From: OLB4 sp002050165
GTDB taxonomy: Bacteria > Bacteroidota > Ignavibacteria > Tepidaquicellales > Tepidaquicellaceae
DNA: 64,000 nt
Direction of reading: 5' to 3'
Assembly (NCBI GenBank): GCA_030263475.1
Contig: SZPC01000008.1
Span: 68,949-132,948 of the forward strand
Shown: piece after piece, positions 52,989-60,668 of the stretch
Layout: every line of letters starts with the position of its first letter
How positions within the stretch are numbered: the first letter of the stretch is position 1
The notes under the pieces: generated by a model
Database searches by the model: none
Told to the model about the DNA's origin: nothing
What the model saw: the letters and a program-made list of their open reading frames with translations, nothing else
Translations under genes and position numbers: made by a program

Positions 52989-53114
52989 TTAATTGCAGCA
53001 TTCGGTGCAATTTGTGCACTCACATTTTTCGCAAGTGCAACCTGATGTATTGCAATCGCTGCAATTGCATTGTGTGCATTCGCACTGAGTGCATACACAT
53101 TTTTCGTTACTCAT
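52989..53114 (-). CDS. Metallothionein-like 41-residue cysteine-rich peptide
   Basis: The minus strand has an ATG at 53114, preceded by an AAAGGAAAAACC ribosome-binding-like tract, and 41 codons to a TAA. The peptide begins MSNEKCVCTQCECTQCNC. Fourteen of 41 residues are cysteine, mostly in C-x-C and C-x-x-C spacing, with a final CC pair. There are no aromatic residues and the other residues are mainly T, N, E, Q, K, S. This is the composition of metallothioneins, which bind Zn, Cu or Cd through thiolate clusters in the cytoplasm. It does not match a named bacterial family (SmtA/BmtA) that I can recall. It sits 44 bases upstream of the SigZ-like gene. Confidence 0.75.
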   Translation of the reverse strand: MSNEKCVCTQCECTQCNCSDCNTSGCTCEKCECTNCTECCN

Positions 53115-53182
53115 TGGTTTTTCCTTTCGGTTATTATTTACATATATAAGACGTAGAAATTATAAAAAAGACGCAAAAAAAT

Positions 53183-53599
53183 TTATTCACCGATAATTTT
53201 AACAAGTACCCTTTTCTTTCGTTTACCGTCAAACTCCCCGTAGAAGATTTGTTCCCATGGTCCGAAGTCAAGTTTACCACCGGTTATCGCAATAACGGTT
53301 TCCCTCCCCATGACTGTACGTTTAAGGTGGGCATCCGCATTATCTTCAAAACCATTGTGTTGATACTGCGAATAAGGTTTTTCTGGGGCAAGCTTTTCAA
53401 GCCAGACTTCATAATCGTTGTGCAACCCCGGTTCGTCATCATTTATAAATACACTTGCTGTTATGTGCATCGCGTTTACTAACATGATACCTTCCTTTAT
53501 CCCGCTTTCCGAGAGGCATGATTCAACCTCGGGTGTGATGTTGATTAACTCGCGTCTTCCGGAAGTCTCAAACCATAATTCTTTTCTGTAAGATTTCAA
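53183..53599 (-). CDS. YjbQ/UPF0047-family protein
   Basis: This 138-residue protein matches the YjbQ family throughout: WFETSGRRELINITPEVESCLSESGIKEGIMLVNAMHITASVFINDDEPGLHNDYEVWLEKLAP, then HNGFEDNADAHLKRTVMGRETVIAITGGKLDFGPWEQIFYGEFDGKRKKRVLVKIIGE. Conserved His and Asp residues cluster in the GHL/HLK region. The family is annotated as secondary thiamine-phosphate synthase because of weak activity in E. coli; its true function is open. 68 bases upstream of the metallothionein-like gene on the same strand, with an AT-rich gap between. Confidence 0.93.
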   Translation of the reverse strand: MKSYRKELWFETSGRRELINITPEVESCLSESGIKEGIMLVNAMHITASVFINDDEPGLHNDYEVWLEKLAPEKPYSQYQHNGFEDNADAHLKRTVMGRETVIAITGGKLDFGPWEQIFYGEFDGKRKKRVLVKIIGE

Positions 53600-53643
53600 A
53601 TTATAAAAGATATCATCTAAGATTAAATTGTTCTTCCAATATA

Positions 53644-54690
53644 TCAGAAAGGTGATTTATATTTAAACAGAATCGGCATGAAGCTTGTGAGTTTATCTAG
53701 CGTTCCGCCGTCAACAGATTTCTTGTTCGATTCGATTACCTTATACATTTCGCGCCAAGGGTCAATGGTAATGTAAAAATTTCCGGTGTTATCCATTGTA
53801 ACAGATTCCGGTGCTATCCCGACAATTTGATTCAGGAAAGGGTAGCCCGGGACGTACATATTCAATTCCTTTAACCGAACGTTTTTTACTGTCATGTCGG
53901 GATTAAAATCTATCATAAAGATTCGCCTCATATTTCTGTCAATACCGAGAAGTTGTCTGTCGCTGACAGCGTATAATCCGCAAATGGTTATTATTTCATA
54001 TTTGGATGTATAAATCCTGTTTACAATTGCTTTGGTTGATTTATCACAAATGTAAATTACCGTTGAATCCGTAAAGAACTTATCATTGAACCTGACATTT
54101 TCAAGGCCAAGAAAAAAGTAATTATCCGAAATTGCCAATCCTTCGAATCCGATATTTGATCGGGTATGTTCGAATACGTCTCCCGGGAAGTCAACTTTTG
54201 TAATATTTGTAATCTCAGTAGTATTGAAAATATCATTATTGTATTCCATCCTGAAAATTCCTTCCGACTTTTTAAATCCCATCGGATCAGGCTTTCTTGA
54301 ACCTGAGCCTTCAATTGTAATATAAAGCTCATTATTAACCGGGTCGGTTTGTATATCTTCAAAATCCCACTTGTCAAACGGTTTAAGATATTCTTTTACC
54401 CGCTCGGAAAGGGTTATTTCAGAAATTTTCAGATCAGGTGAACTTTCGCTTTCATCAACCAATATTCGGTGAATTTTTCCGATATCATCGCAGGAGACAA
54501 AATTTTTCTTACCATCTTTAATTCCGATAAATGTAAGTCCGGAAGTTTGGTCAGTATGATTTTCATTGTCGTCAATCAACCAGAGTGGATAACCTTCTGC
54601 GGGTTCCAGTCGCCCGAAGAAAAATGCCGTGTAGATTACGTATAAAATTATCAGTATCAGAGGTGTAAATATTTTTACAAATTCCCTCAT
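53644..54690 (-). CDS. Membrane-anchored beta-propeller-like protein (esterase-like phytase/SdiA-regulated type)
   Basis: This 348-residue protein has an N-terminal membrane anchor (IFTPLILIILYVIYTAFFF) followed by an extracytoplasmic domain with propeller-like strands. Motifs include DFEDIQTDPVNNELYITIEGSG and NIGFEGLAISDNYFFLGLENV and GIAPESVTMDNTGNFYITIDPW, resembling the esterase-like phytase/SdiA-regulated families (each with E/D-containing blade motifs). No catalytic residues can be assigned. It overlaps the stop of lpdA by four bases (ATGA), placing it at the end of the pyruvate dehydrogenase genes, with which it has no obvious functional tie. Confidence 0.6.
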   Translation of the reverse strand: MREFVKIFTPLILIILYVIYTAFFFGRLEPAEGYPLWLIDDNENHTDQTSGLTFIGIKDGKKNFVSCDDIGKIHRILVDESESSPDLKISEITLSERVKEYLKPFDKWDFEDIQTDPVNNELYITIEGSGSRKPDPMGFKKSEGIFRMEYNNDIFNTTEITNITKVDFPGDVFEHTRSNIGFEGLAISDNYFFLGLENVRFNDKFFTDSTVIYICDKSTKAIVNRIYTSKYEIITICGLYAVSDRQLLGIDRNMRRIFMIDFNPDMTVKNVRLKELNMYVPGYPFLNQIVGIAPESVTMDNTGNFYITIDPWREMYKVIESNKKSVDGGTLDKLTSFMPILFKYKSPF

Positions 54691-56099
54691 TTCTTCTTCG
54701 GTCTGTAAATGTGTGTACTTTGCCCAAAAAATATTTCAGCTGCCTCCATAAATGTTTCGGATAAAGTCGGATGCGGGTGTATTGACATTTTAATATCAGT
54801 TGCGGTAGCGCCCATTTCAATTGCGAGCACAGCTTCTGATATGAGTTCACCCGCGCCATAACCTGCAATCCCGACTCCGAGCAGCCGCTCTGTTTTCGGG
54901 TCAATAATAATTTTAGTTAATCCGTCAGTCCGGTCAATTGACATTGCCCTGCCGGAAGCAGCCCATGGGAACTTCACAACTTCGATTTCAATTCCGTTTT
55001 GCTTCGCCTGATCCTGTGTGAGACCTGCCCAGGCAATTTCAGGATCGGTAAATACAACCGCCGGAATGCAGGCAGGTTCGAATGCCGCTTTATTTCCTGC
55101 GATTACTTCAACTGCGACCCTTGCCTCGTGAGACGCTTTGTGGGCAAGCATCGGCTCACCACAAATATCACCGATTGCGTAAATCCCTTTAACGGAAGTT
55201 GCCTGCTGTTCGTTGACTTTAATAAAACCCTTATTGTCAGTTTCAATCCCGGTATTTTCAATACCTATAAATTGTGAATTCGGTTTTCTACCAACTGAAA
55301 CCAGAATTTTTTCATATTGTTTGATAGTCCTCTTCCCGTCTTTCGATTCAAACGTTACCTTCAATACTGACTTTTCTTTATTTACACCAGCAACTCTCGT
55401 GTTTGTCATGATTTCATCGAATTTTCCGGAAATATTTTTTGTCAGGATAGCAACGAGGTCTCTGTCGGCTCCGTTAAGTATATAGGGAAGCATTTCCACT
55501 ACACTGACTTTTGTTCCGATAGACGCATAAACCGAACCGAGTTCAAGCCCGATGTATCCACCGCCGATCACGAGCATGGACTTTGGAATCCGGTCTATAT
55601 CGAGAGCAGTGGTCGAGTCTAATATATCCTTACTTTCATTGAAGCCGGGGATTGTAGCCGGATGTGATCCTGCAGCAATTATGATATTTTCAAACGTCAG
55701 TTTTCTCATGGCTCCACCTGAAACGACCTCAATTTCGTTATTGCCGGTAAACTTTGCTTCACCTTTTATGTAATTTATCTTTCGTTGCCTTGATAGTTGT
55801 CCCAATCCCCCGGTAAGATTTTTTACAACTTTATTCTTGTACGCTGTCAATTTTTTCGGATCAATCTTAGGTTTTGAAAAAGTTACTCCGAAATTTTTCG
55901 CCTGCTCTGCTTCCGCAATTAGTTTAGCAACGTGAAGGTACGCTTTTGATGGGATACAGCCTTTATAGAGACAAACACCACCGGGATTCTCTTCCTTACC
56001 TATTAATGTTACATTCATTCCGAGATCTGCTGCGAGAAATGCAGCCGCATATCCCCCGGGACCGGCGCCTAATACAATTAAATTTTTAGCGTTGCTCAC
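54687..56099 (-). CDS. lpdA: Dihydrolipoyl dehydrogenase (E3)
   Basis: This 470-residue flavoenzyme reoxidises dihydrolipoamide on E2 with NAD+. The FAD-binding LIVLGAGPGGYAAAFLAADLG is at the start. The redox pair is Cys43/Cys48 in GGVCLYKGCIPSK, the NAD-binding site MLVIGGGYIGLELGSVYASIG, and the C-terminal HPHPTLSETFMEA carries the active-site His-Glu of the dimer partner. Length is normal. It is downstream of aceF by 92 bases and overlaps the propeller-like gene at its end. Confidence 0.96.
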   Translation of the reverse strand: MSNAKNLIVLGAGPGGYAAAFLAADLGMNVTLIGKEENPGGVCLYKGCIPSKAYLHVAKLIAEAEQAKNFGVTFSKPKIDPKKLTAYKNKVVKNLTGGLGQLSRQRKINYIKGEAKFTGNNEIEVVSGGAMRKLTFENIIIAAGSHPATIPGFNESKDILDSTTALDIDRIPKSMLVIGGGYIGLELGSVYASIGTKVSVVEMLPYILNGADRDLVAILTKNISGKFDEIMTNTRVAGVNKEKSVLKVTFESKDGKRTIKQYEKILVSVGRKPNSQFIGIENTGIETDNKGFIKVNEQQATSVKGIYAIGDICGEPMLAHKASHEARVAVEVIAGNKAAFEPACIPAVVFTDPEIAWAGLTQDQAKQNGIEIEVVKFPWAASGRAMSIDRTDGLTKIIIDPKTERLLGVGIAGYGAGELISEAVLAIEMGATATDIKMSIHPHPTLSETFMEAAEIFFGQSTHIYRPKKK

Positions 56100-56191
56100 G
56101 ATTTTTCAACATTTATTTTATAATATGCATTTTGAATTCGCGACTTATTCGTTTTACTGATGATTTTCGCCATATAACCAACGTGATTTAT

Positions 56192-57547
56192 TTACAACAT
56201 CATTGTCATTGGTTGTTCAAGAGACTCGCAAATCCATCTTAAATATCTTGCCGCATCCGCACCGTCAATTATCCTGTGGTCATAAGTTAAAGTCAGAGGT
56301 AAAATCAACCTTGGTTTAAATTCGCCGTCAATATATTTTGCTTCGGTAGTTGCACGCGAAACTCCAAGTATCGCCACCTGTGGTGCATAAACTATCGGTG
56401 TGAAAGCAGTTCCGCCAATTCCTCCCAGATTTGAGATTGTAAAGTTTCCACCTTCCATTTCCGCAGGTGTGATTTTTCTTTCTCTGGTTTGTTTCGCAAG
56501 TTCAGTAAGCTCTACTGATAGCTCTGTGAGATTTTTTCTGTCAACATTTTTTACTACCGGGACAAGTAAACCGTTTTCTGTATCTACCGCAACACCGATA
56601 TTATAATACTTTTTGAGAATAATCTCGGATTTCGAAAAGTCAATGCTCGAATTGAATTGCGGGAATTTTTTCAACGCAACTGAGCATACTTTCAGTAAAA
56701 TTGAAGTAACAGTAAGTTGTCCACCGAGTTTTTCAATTCCGGGTGATAGCTTCTTTCTGAATATCTCGAGTTCAGTAATATCGGCTTTATCGAACTGTGT
56801 AACCATCGGAACGGAGTTCCATGCGTAGCTCATATTAGCGGCGGTAACTTTCCGGATTTTAGACATACTCACGGTTTCAATCTCACCCCACTTTGAAAAA
56901 TCAGGAAGCGGCTGTTGTGGAATTGACCCTGCAGGTGAGGAAATTGTAATACCGGGACCCGACATTAAATTCTTCACATATTCCTTCACGTCATTTTCAG
57001 AAATTCTTCCCGCCGGGCCGGTTCCGGTTACATTAATGAGATTCACACCGAGTTCTCTGGCTAAGCGCCTTATCCGTGGAGATGCGGGTATAGGTTTCGT
57101 GTAAATGTTTCTGTCGTCAGATGACTTCGGGGAACCGGATACGATCTCTTCAGCCGGTTTCACAATATCATGTTTGTCATTTTCTTTAGTTTCTGGTTTA
57201 GATTCTGGTAGCACCTGTGTAACGGGTTCAGATATCTCTTCTTTAGCTTCCGGTAGAGGTTTGGCGATTACTTCTTCAGGTTTTTGTTCCGATATATCCG
57301 ATTCAGTTTCGCCGGAATCTACCACAATTATCGTAGAACCAACTTTTATATTATCGCCGGGTTTGACGAGTATTTCCTTTACTTTACCGGCGGCAGTTGA
57401 GGGTACCTCAAACATTGCCTTATCGGTTTCAAGTTCAACAACCGGTTGTTCGAGTTTGATTACCTCGCCAACCTTAACGAGAACACTTACTACATCACCG
57501 GAATCAACGTTTTCCGATACTTCAGGAAGTTTTACTTCAATATTCAT
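56192..57547 (-). CDS. aceF: Dihydrolipoamide acetyltransferase (E2) of pyruvate dehydrogenase
   Basis: This 451-residue protein has one lipoyl domain with Lys43 in ETDKAMFEVPS, then a linker of about 85 residues rich in Pro, Glu and Lys. The peripheral subunit-binding domain follows (residues about 152-190, ASPRIRRLARELGVNLINVTGTGPAGRISENDVKEYV). The catalytic acetyltransferase domain ends in TYDHRIIDGADAARYLRWI (the HxxxDG active site). It forms the core of the complex, passing acetyl groups to CoA. Only one lipoyl domain is present, against three in E. coli. aceE lies upstream beyond a 202-base gap with a stem-loop. Confidence 0.95.
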   Translation of the reverse strand: MNIEVKLPEVSENVDSGDVVSVLVKVGEVIKLEQPVVELETDKAMFEVPSTAAGKVKEILVKPGDNIKVGSTIIVVDSGETESDISEQKPEEVIAKPLPEAKEEISEPVTQVLPESKPETKENDKHDIVKPAEEIVSGSPKSSDDRNIYTKPIPASPRIRRLARELGVNLINVTGTGPAGRISENDVKEYVKNLMSGPGITISSPAGSIPQQPLPDFSKWGEIETVSMSKIRKVTAANMSYAWNSVPMVTQFDKADITELEIFRKKLSPGIEKLGGQLTVTSILLKVCSVALKKFPQFNSSIDFSKSEIILKKYYNIGVAVDTENGLLVPVVKNVDRKNLTELSVELTELAKQTRERKITPAEMEGGNFTISNLGGIGGTAFTPIVYAPQVAILGVSRATTEAKYIDGEFKPRLILPLTLTYDHRIIDGADAARYLRWICESLEQPMTMML

Positions 57548-57640
57548 ATTAAATTTGATAATGTATTATTTCAAAATTAAAGGTTTTGGAAACTGAATAA
57601 TAGGCAAAGGGGCTTATCAGATTCCACAATGAATTAAGAA

Positions 57641-57678
57641 ACCACGAACCGGCAGAAGAATTCTTACCGGAGCGTGGT
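57641..57678 (-). other. Intercistronic stem-loop between aceE and aceF
   Basis: A 6-bp outer stem (ACCACG at 57641-57646 with CGTGGT at 57673-57678) encloses an inner CCGG pair and an AGAATTCT palindrome, so an extended hairpin can form. On the transcribed (minus) strand it is followed by only a weak T-containing tract. It could be a partial terminator or an mRNA-stabilising or processing site that sets the ratio of E1 to E2. The rest of the 202-base gap has no evident gene. Confidence 0.4.
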
Positions 57679-57749
57679 AATCAAAATTGCAATCGTGATT
57701 AACAGACTACTAAAATTCCATCCGCATATTCGCAACAAACGGGAACAAA

Positions 57750-60419
57750 TTAGATCCGTATCTGGAACGGTTTATCCGGCGAGAGTTTGAGTTTTTTTCT
57801 CGCTGTTTTGTATTCTTCAGCCTTAATTTTTTTCTCATCAAGGAGCGCCTTGAGCGCAGAAATCACAATATAGCGGTGATCAACCTCAAAAAAGTCCCTT
57901 AGCGCAGCTCTGCCGTCGCTTCTTCCAAAGCCGTCTGTACCTAGAGAATATAGTTTCTTCGGAAACCACTTATCAACTGATTCCGGTAATGCTTTTACGT
58001 AATCGGAAGCTGCAATATAAACGCCGTCAGTGTTTTCAAGATTTTCTTCAATGAATGTTTTTCGTGCTTTTTTATCGGCATTTAACGTGTTCCACCTGTC
58101 GGTTTCAATACCGTTCATATACAATTCTTTGTAACTGGTAATGCTCCATATATCCGCTGAGACCCCGTAATCTTTTTCAAGGAGCTCACCTGCTTTAATG
58201 ACTTCGTTTAAGATTGTTCCGCTCCCGAAAAGGTTTGCTTTCAGTTTGGATTTTTTCGTAGATGCTTTATATCTGTACATTCCTTTTAAAATACCTTCCT
58301 CAACTCCTTTCGGCATTGGCGGCATTTTATAAAATTCGTTCATAATGGTTATATAGTAAAACACGTCTTCCTGCTTGACATACATTCTGTCAATACCATC
58401 TTTGATAATAACCGCAAGTTCGTAAGCAAAAGCCGGATCGTAGGTTTTACAATTCGGAATAGGATAAGCAAGCAAATGCGAGTGCCCGTCCTGATGTTGC
58501 AACCCTTCTCCGGCAAGGGTAGTCCTGCCGGATGTACCTCCAAGCAGAAATCCTTTTACCCTTATATCGCCCGCAGCCCACATCAGGTCGCCGATACGTT
58601 GAAATCCGAACATGGAGTAATAAATAAAAAACGGAATCATATTCACTCCATGAGAAGCGTATGCTGTTCCTGCAGCAATAAAAGAAGACATTGATCCGGC
58701 TTCGGTAATACCTTCTTCAAGGATTTGACCGTCCCGGGCTTCTTTGTAATAAAGTAAACTTCCCTTATCAACCGGTTCGTAAGTTTGTCCGATGTGTGAA
58801 TAAATACCGATTTTTCTAAACAATGATTCCATACCGAACGTGCGCGCTTCATCAGGTACAATCGGAACGATGAATTTACCGAGGTCTTTATCTGCCAGAA
58901 GTTTTGACAGGAGGTGTACGAATACCATTGTAGTTGCAACCTCTCTATCGCCGGTTCCCTGATAAAATTCATCAAAAATTTCTTCGGGTGGATTTTTTAT
59001 TGGTTTAACTTTTACCGATCGTGTCGGGACAAATCCATTTAACTCCTCCCTTCGCTTGAATAAATATTTCATTTCTTCGCTGTCTTCAGAGGGCCTGTAG
59101 AAAGGCGCATTTGCTACATCCTCATCCGAAATCGGAATACCAAACCTGCTCCTGAACTCCCTTAGTTCGTCTTCATTGAGCTTCTTTTGTTGATGAGTAA
59201 TATTTTTACCTTCTCCGGATTCCCCGAGCCCGTAACCCTTAATAGTTTGTGCGAGTATTACCGTTGGTGAACCTTTGTGTTCAATTGCGGATTTATATGC
59301 GGTATAAACTTTCTCCGGGTCGTGACCACCGCGATTGAGTTTGCGGATTTGTTCATCCGAAAGATTTTTTACCATCTCTAAAAGTTCGGGGTACTTCCCA
59401 AAGAAATCATTCCTGATATATTCGCCGGTTTCAACGGTGTATTTTTGAAATTGTCCGTCCGGAACTTCAAACATCCGTTGTTTTAAAATATCTGAATCAT
59501 CTTTATCAAGCAACGGGTCCCAATCACCACCCCAGATCACCTTAATCACATTCCAGCCCGCACCCCTGAATATTGCTTCGAGCTCCTGAATAATTTTTCC
59601 ATTTCCCCGTACAGGACCGTCGAGTCGCTGAAGATTACAATTGATTACAAAAATCAAATTTTCCAGTTTCTCCCTTGCGGCGAGTGAAATTGCTCCAAGT
59701 GTTTCCGGTTGGTCAGTTTCGCCATCACCTAGAAATGCCCAGACTTTCTGTTTGGATGTATCTTTAATACCGCGGTCTTTCAGATATTCATTGAATCTTG
59801 CCTGATAAATGCTCATGATTGGACCGAGCCCCATTGATACAGTGGGGAATTCCCAAAAATCCGGCATTAGCCATGGGTGCGGGTAAGAGGATAACCCCTT
59901 CTTTCCCGGAGTTAATTCCCGGCGAAAGTTGACTAAATTTTCCTCGTTGAGTCGTCCTTCAAGAAAAGCTCTCGCATAAATTCCCGGAGATGCATGACCT
60001 TGAAAAAAAACGAGATCACCGTCATGATTCTTTCCTTTGCCTTTGAAAAAGTGGTTGAAACCGACTTCAAATAATGTGGCTGCCGATGCGTAAGTGGAAA
60101 TGTGGCCACCTATTCCGCTTAATTCCTTGTTTGCCCTCACAACCATGGCAAGAGCATTCCACCTTATGATACTTTTTATTCTGCGTTCGATTTCCCTGCT
60201 ACCGGGATATGGCAGCTGTTTATCTGCAGGGATAGTGTTTATGTAAGGTGTGTTTGCAGTAAATTTCGTTCTGACTCCCAGACCCTGTGCATGTAATTGT
60301 AACTTTTTTAGAAGTTCGCTTACACGTTCTTCACCCTGAGTTTCTAAAACGTAGTTTAGTGAATCAACCCATTCCTGAGTTTCAATCTTTTCAAGTTCTT
60401 TCTTTTTGTCTTCGTTCAT
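57750..60419 (-). CDS. aceE: Pyruvate dehydrogenase E1 component, homodimeric type
   Basis: This 889-residue ThDP enzyme decarboxylates pyruvate and acetylates E2. The length is that of the single-chain AceE class. Conserved segments are the HISTYASAATLFEVGFNHFF start, GDLVFFQGHASPGIYARAFLEGRL, WAFLGDGETDQPETLGA (ThDP/Mg binding, near residue 230), TIKGYGLGESGEGKN, and VPDEARTFGMESLFRKIGIY with LAGEGLQHQDGHSHLLAYP in the pyrimidine-binding half. It heads the leftward aceE-aceF-lpdA group. This homodimeric type is typical of aerobic proteobacteria and some Bacteroidetes/Chlorobi relatives. Confidence 0.97.
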   Translation of the reverse strand: MNEDKKKELEKIETQEWVDSLNYVLETQGEERVSELLKKLQLHAQGLGVRTKFTANTPYINTIPADKQLPYPGSREIERRIKSIIRWNALAMVVRANKELSGIGGHISTYASAATLFEVGFNHFFKGKGKNHDGDLVFFQGHASPGIYARAFLEGRLNEENLVNFRRELTPGKKGLSSYPHPWLMPDFWEFPTVSMGLGPIMSIYQARFNEYLKDRGIKDTSKQKVWAFLGDGETDQPETLGAISLAAREKLENLIFVINCNLQRLDGPVRGNGKIIQELEAIFRGAGWNVIKVIWGGDWDPLLDKDDSDILKQRMFEVPDGQFQKYTVETGEYIRNDFFGKYPELLEMVKNLSDEQIRKLNRGGHDPEKVYTAYKSAIEHKGSPTVILAQTIKGYGLGESGEGKNITHQQKKLNEDELREFRSRFGIPISDEDVANAPFYRPSEDSEEMKYLFKRREELNGFVPTRSVKVKPIKNPPEEIFDEFYQGTGDREVATTMVFVHLLSKLLADKDLGKFIVPIVPDEARTFGMESLFRKIGIYSHIGQTYEPVDKGSLLYYKEARDGQILEEGITEAGSMSSFIAAGTAYASHGVNMIPFFIYYSMFGFQRIGDLMWAAGDIRVKGFLLGGTSGRTTLAGEGLQHQDGHSHLLAYPIPNCKTYDPAFAYELAVIIKDGIDRMYVKQEDVFYYITIMNEFYKMPPMPKGVEEGILKGMYRYKASTKKSKLKANLFGSGTILNEVIKAGELLEKDYGVSADIWSITSYKELYMNGIETDRWNTLNADKKARKTFIEENLENTDGVYIAASDYVKALPESVDKWFPKKLYSLGTDGFGRSDGRAALRDFFEVDHRYIVISALKALLDEKKIKAEEYKTARKKLKLSPDKPFQIRI

Positions 60420-60604
60420 GTTAAAATTTTATAATATGACCAAAATTATCCTTTATGATAAGGGATTTCAATGTAGTTATTATTGTATTGGGATATGATT
60501 GTGTAAATGCGGATTTTGACGGTTTAAACGGAAGGATTTTTTTATAAAATAGCATTCAGTCATTAAATTTTTTTTTTGAAAATGTTATATTGCTACTCTA
60601 AGGG

Positions 60605-60636
60605 GTGCAGCATTTTATCCGGATGTTGCACTTTTT
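60605..60636 (+). terminator. Terminator-like hairpin in the 5' leader of the choice-of-anchor B gene
   Basis: A 9-bp stem with one G-T pair (GTGCAGCAT at 60605-60613 and ATGTTGCAC at 60623-60631) has a nine-base loop and is followed by five T, then ATTTTAT. It lies 33 bases upstream of the start codon on the same strand. No rightward gene precedes it, so it may be a transcription attenuator in the leader, or end a small RNA from the aceE/anchor-B divergent region. Confidence 0.55.
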
Positions 60637-60668
60637 ATTTTATCAGGATAACAATCAAAAAACAGATA

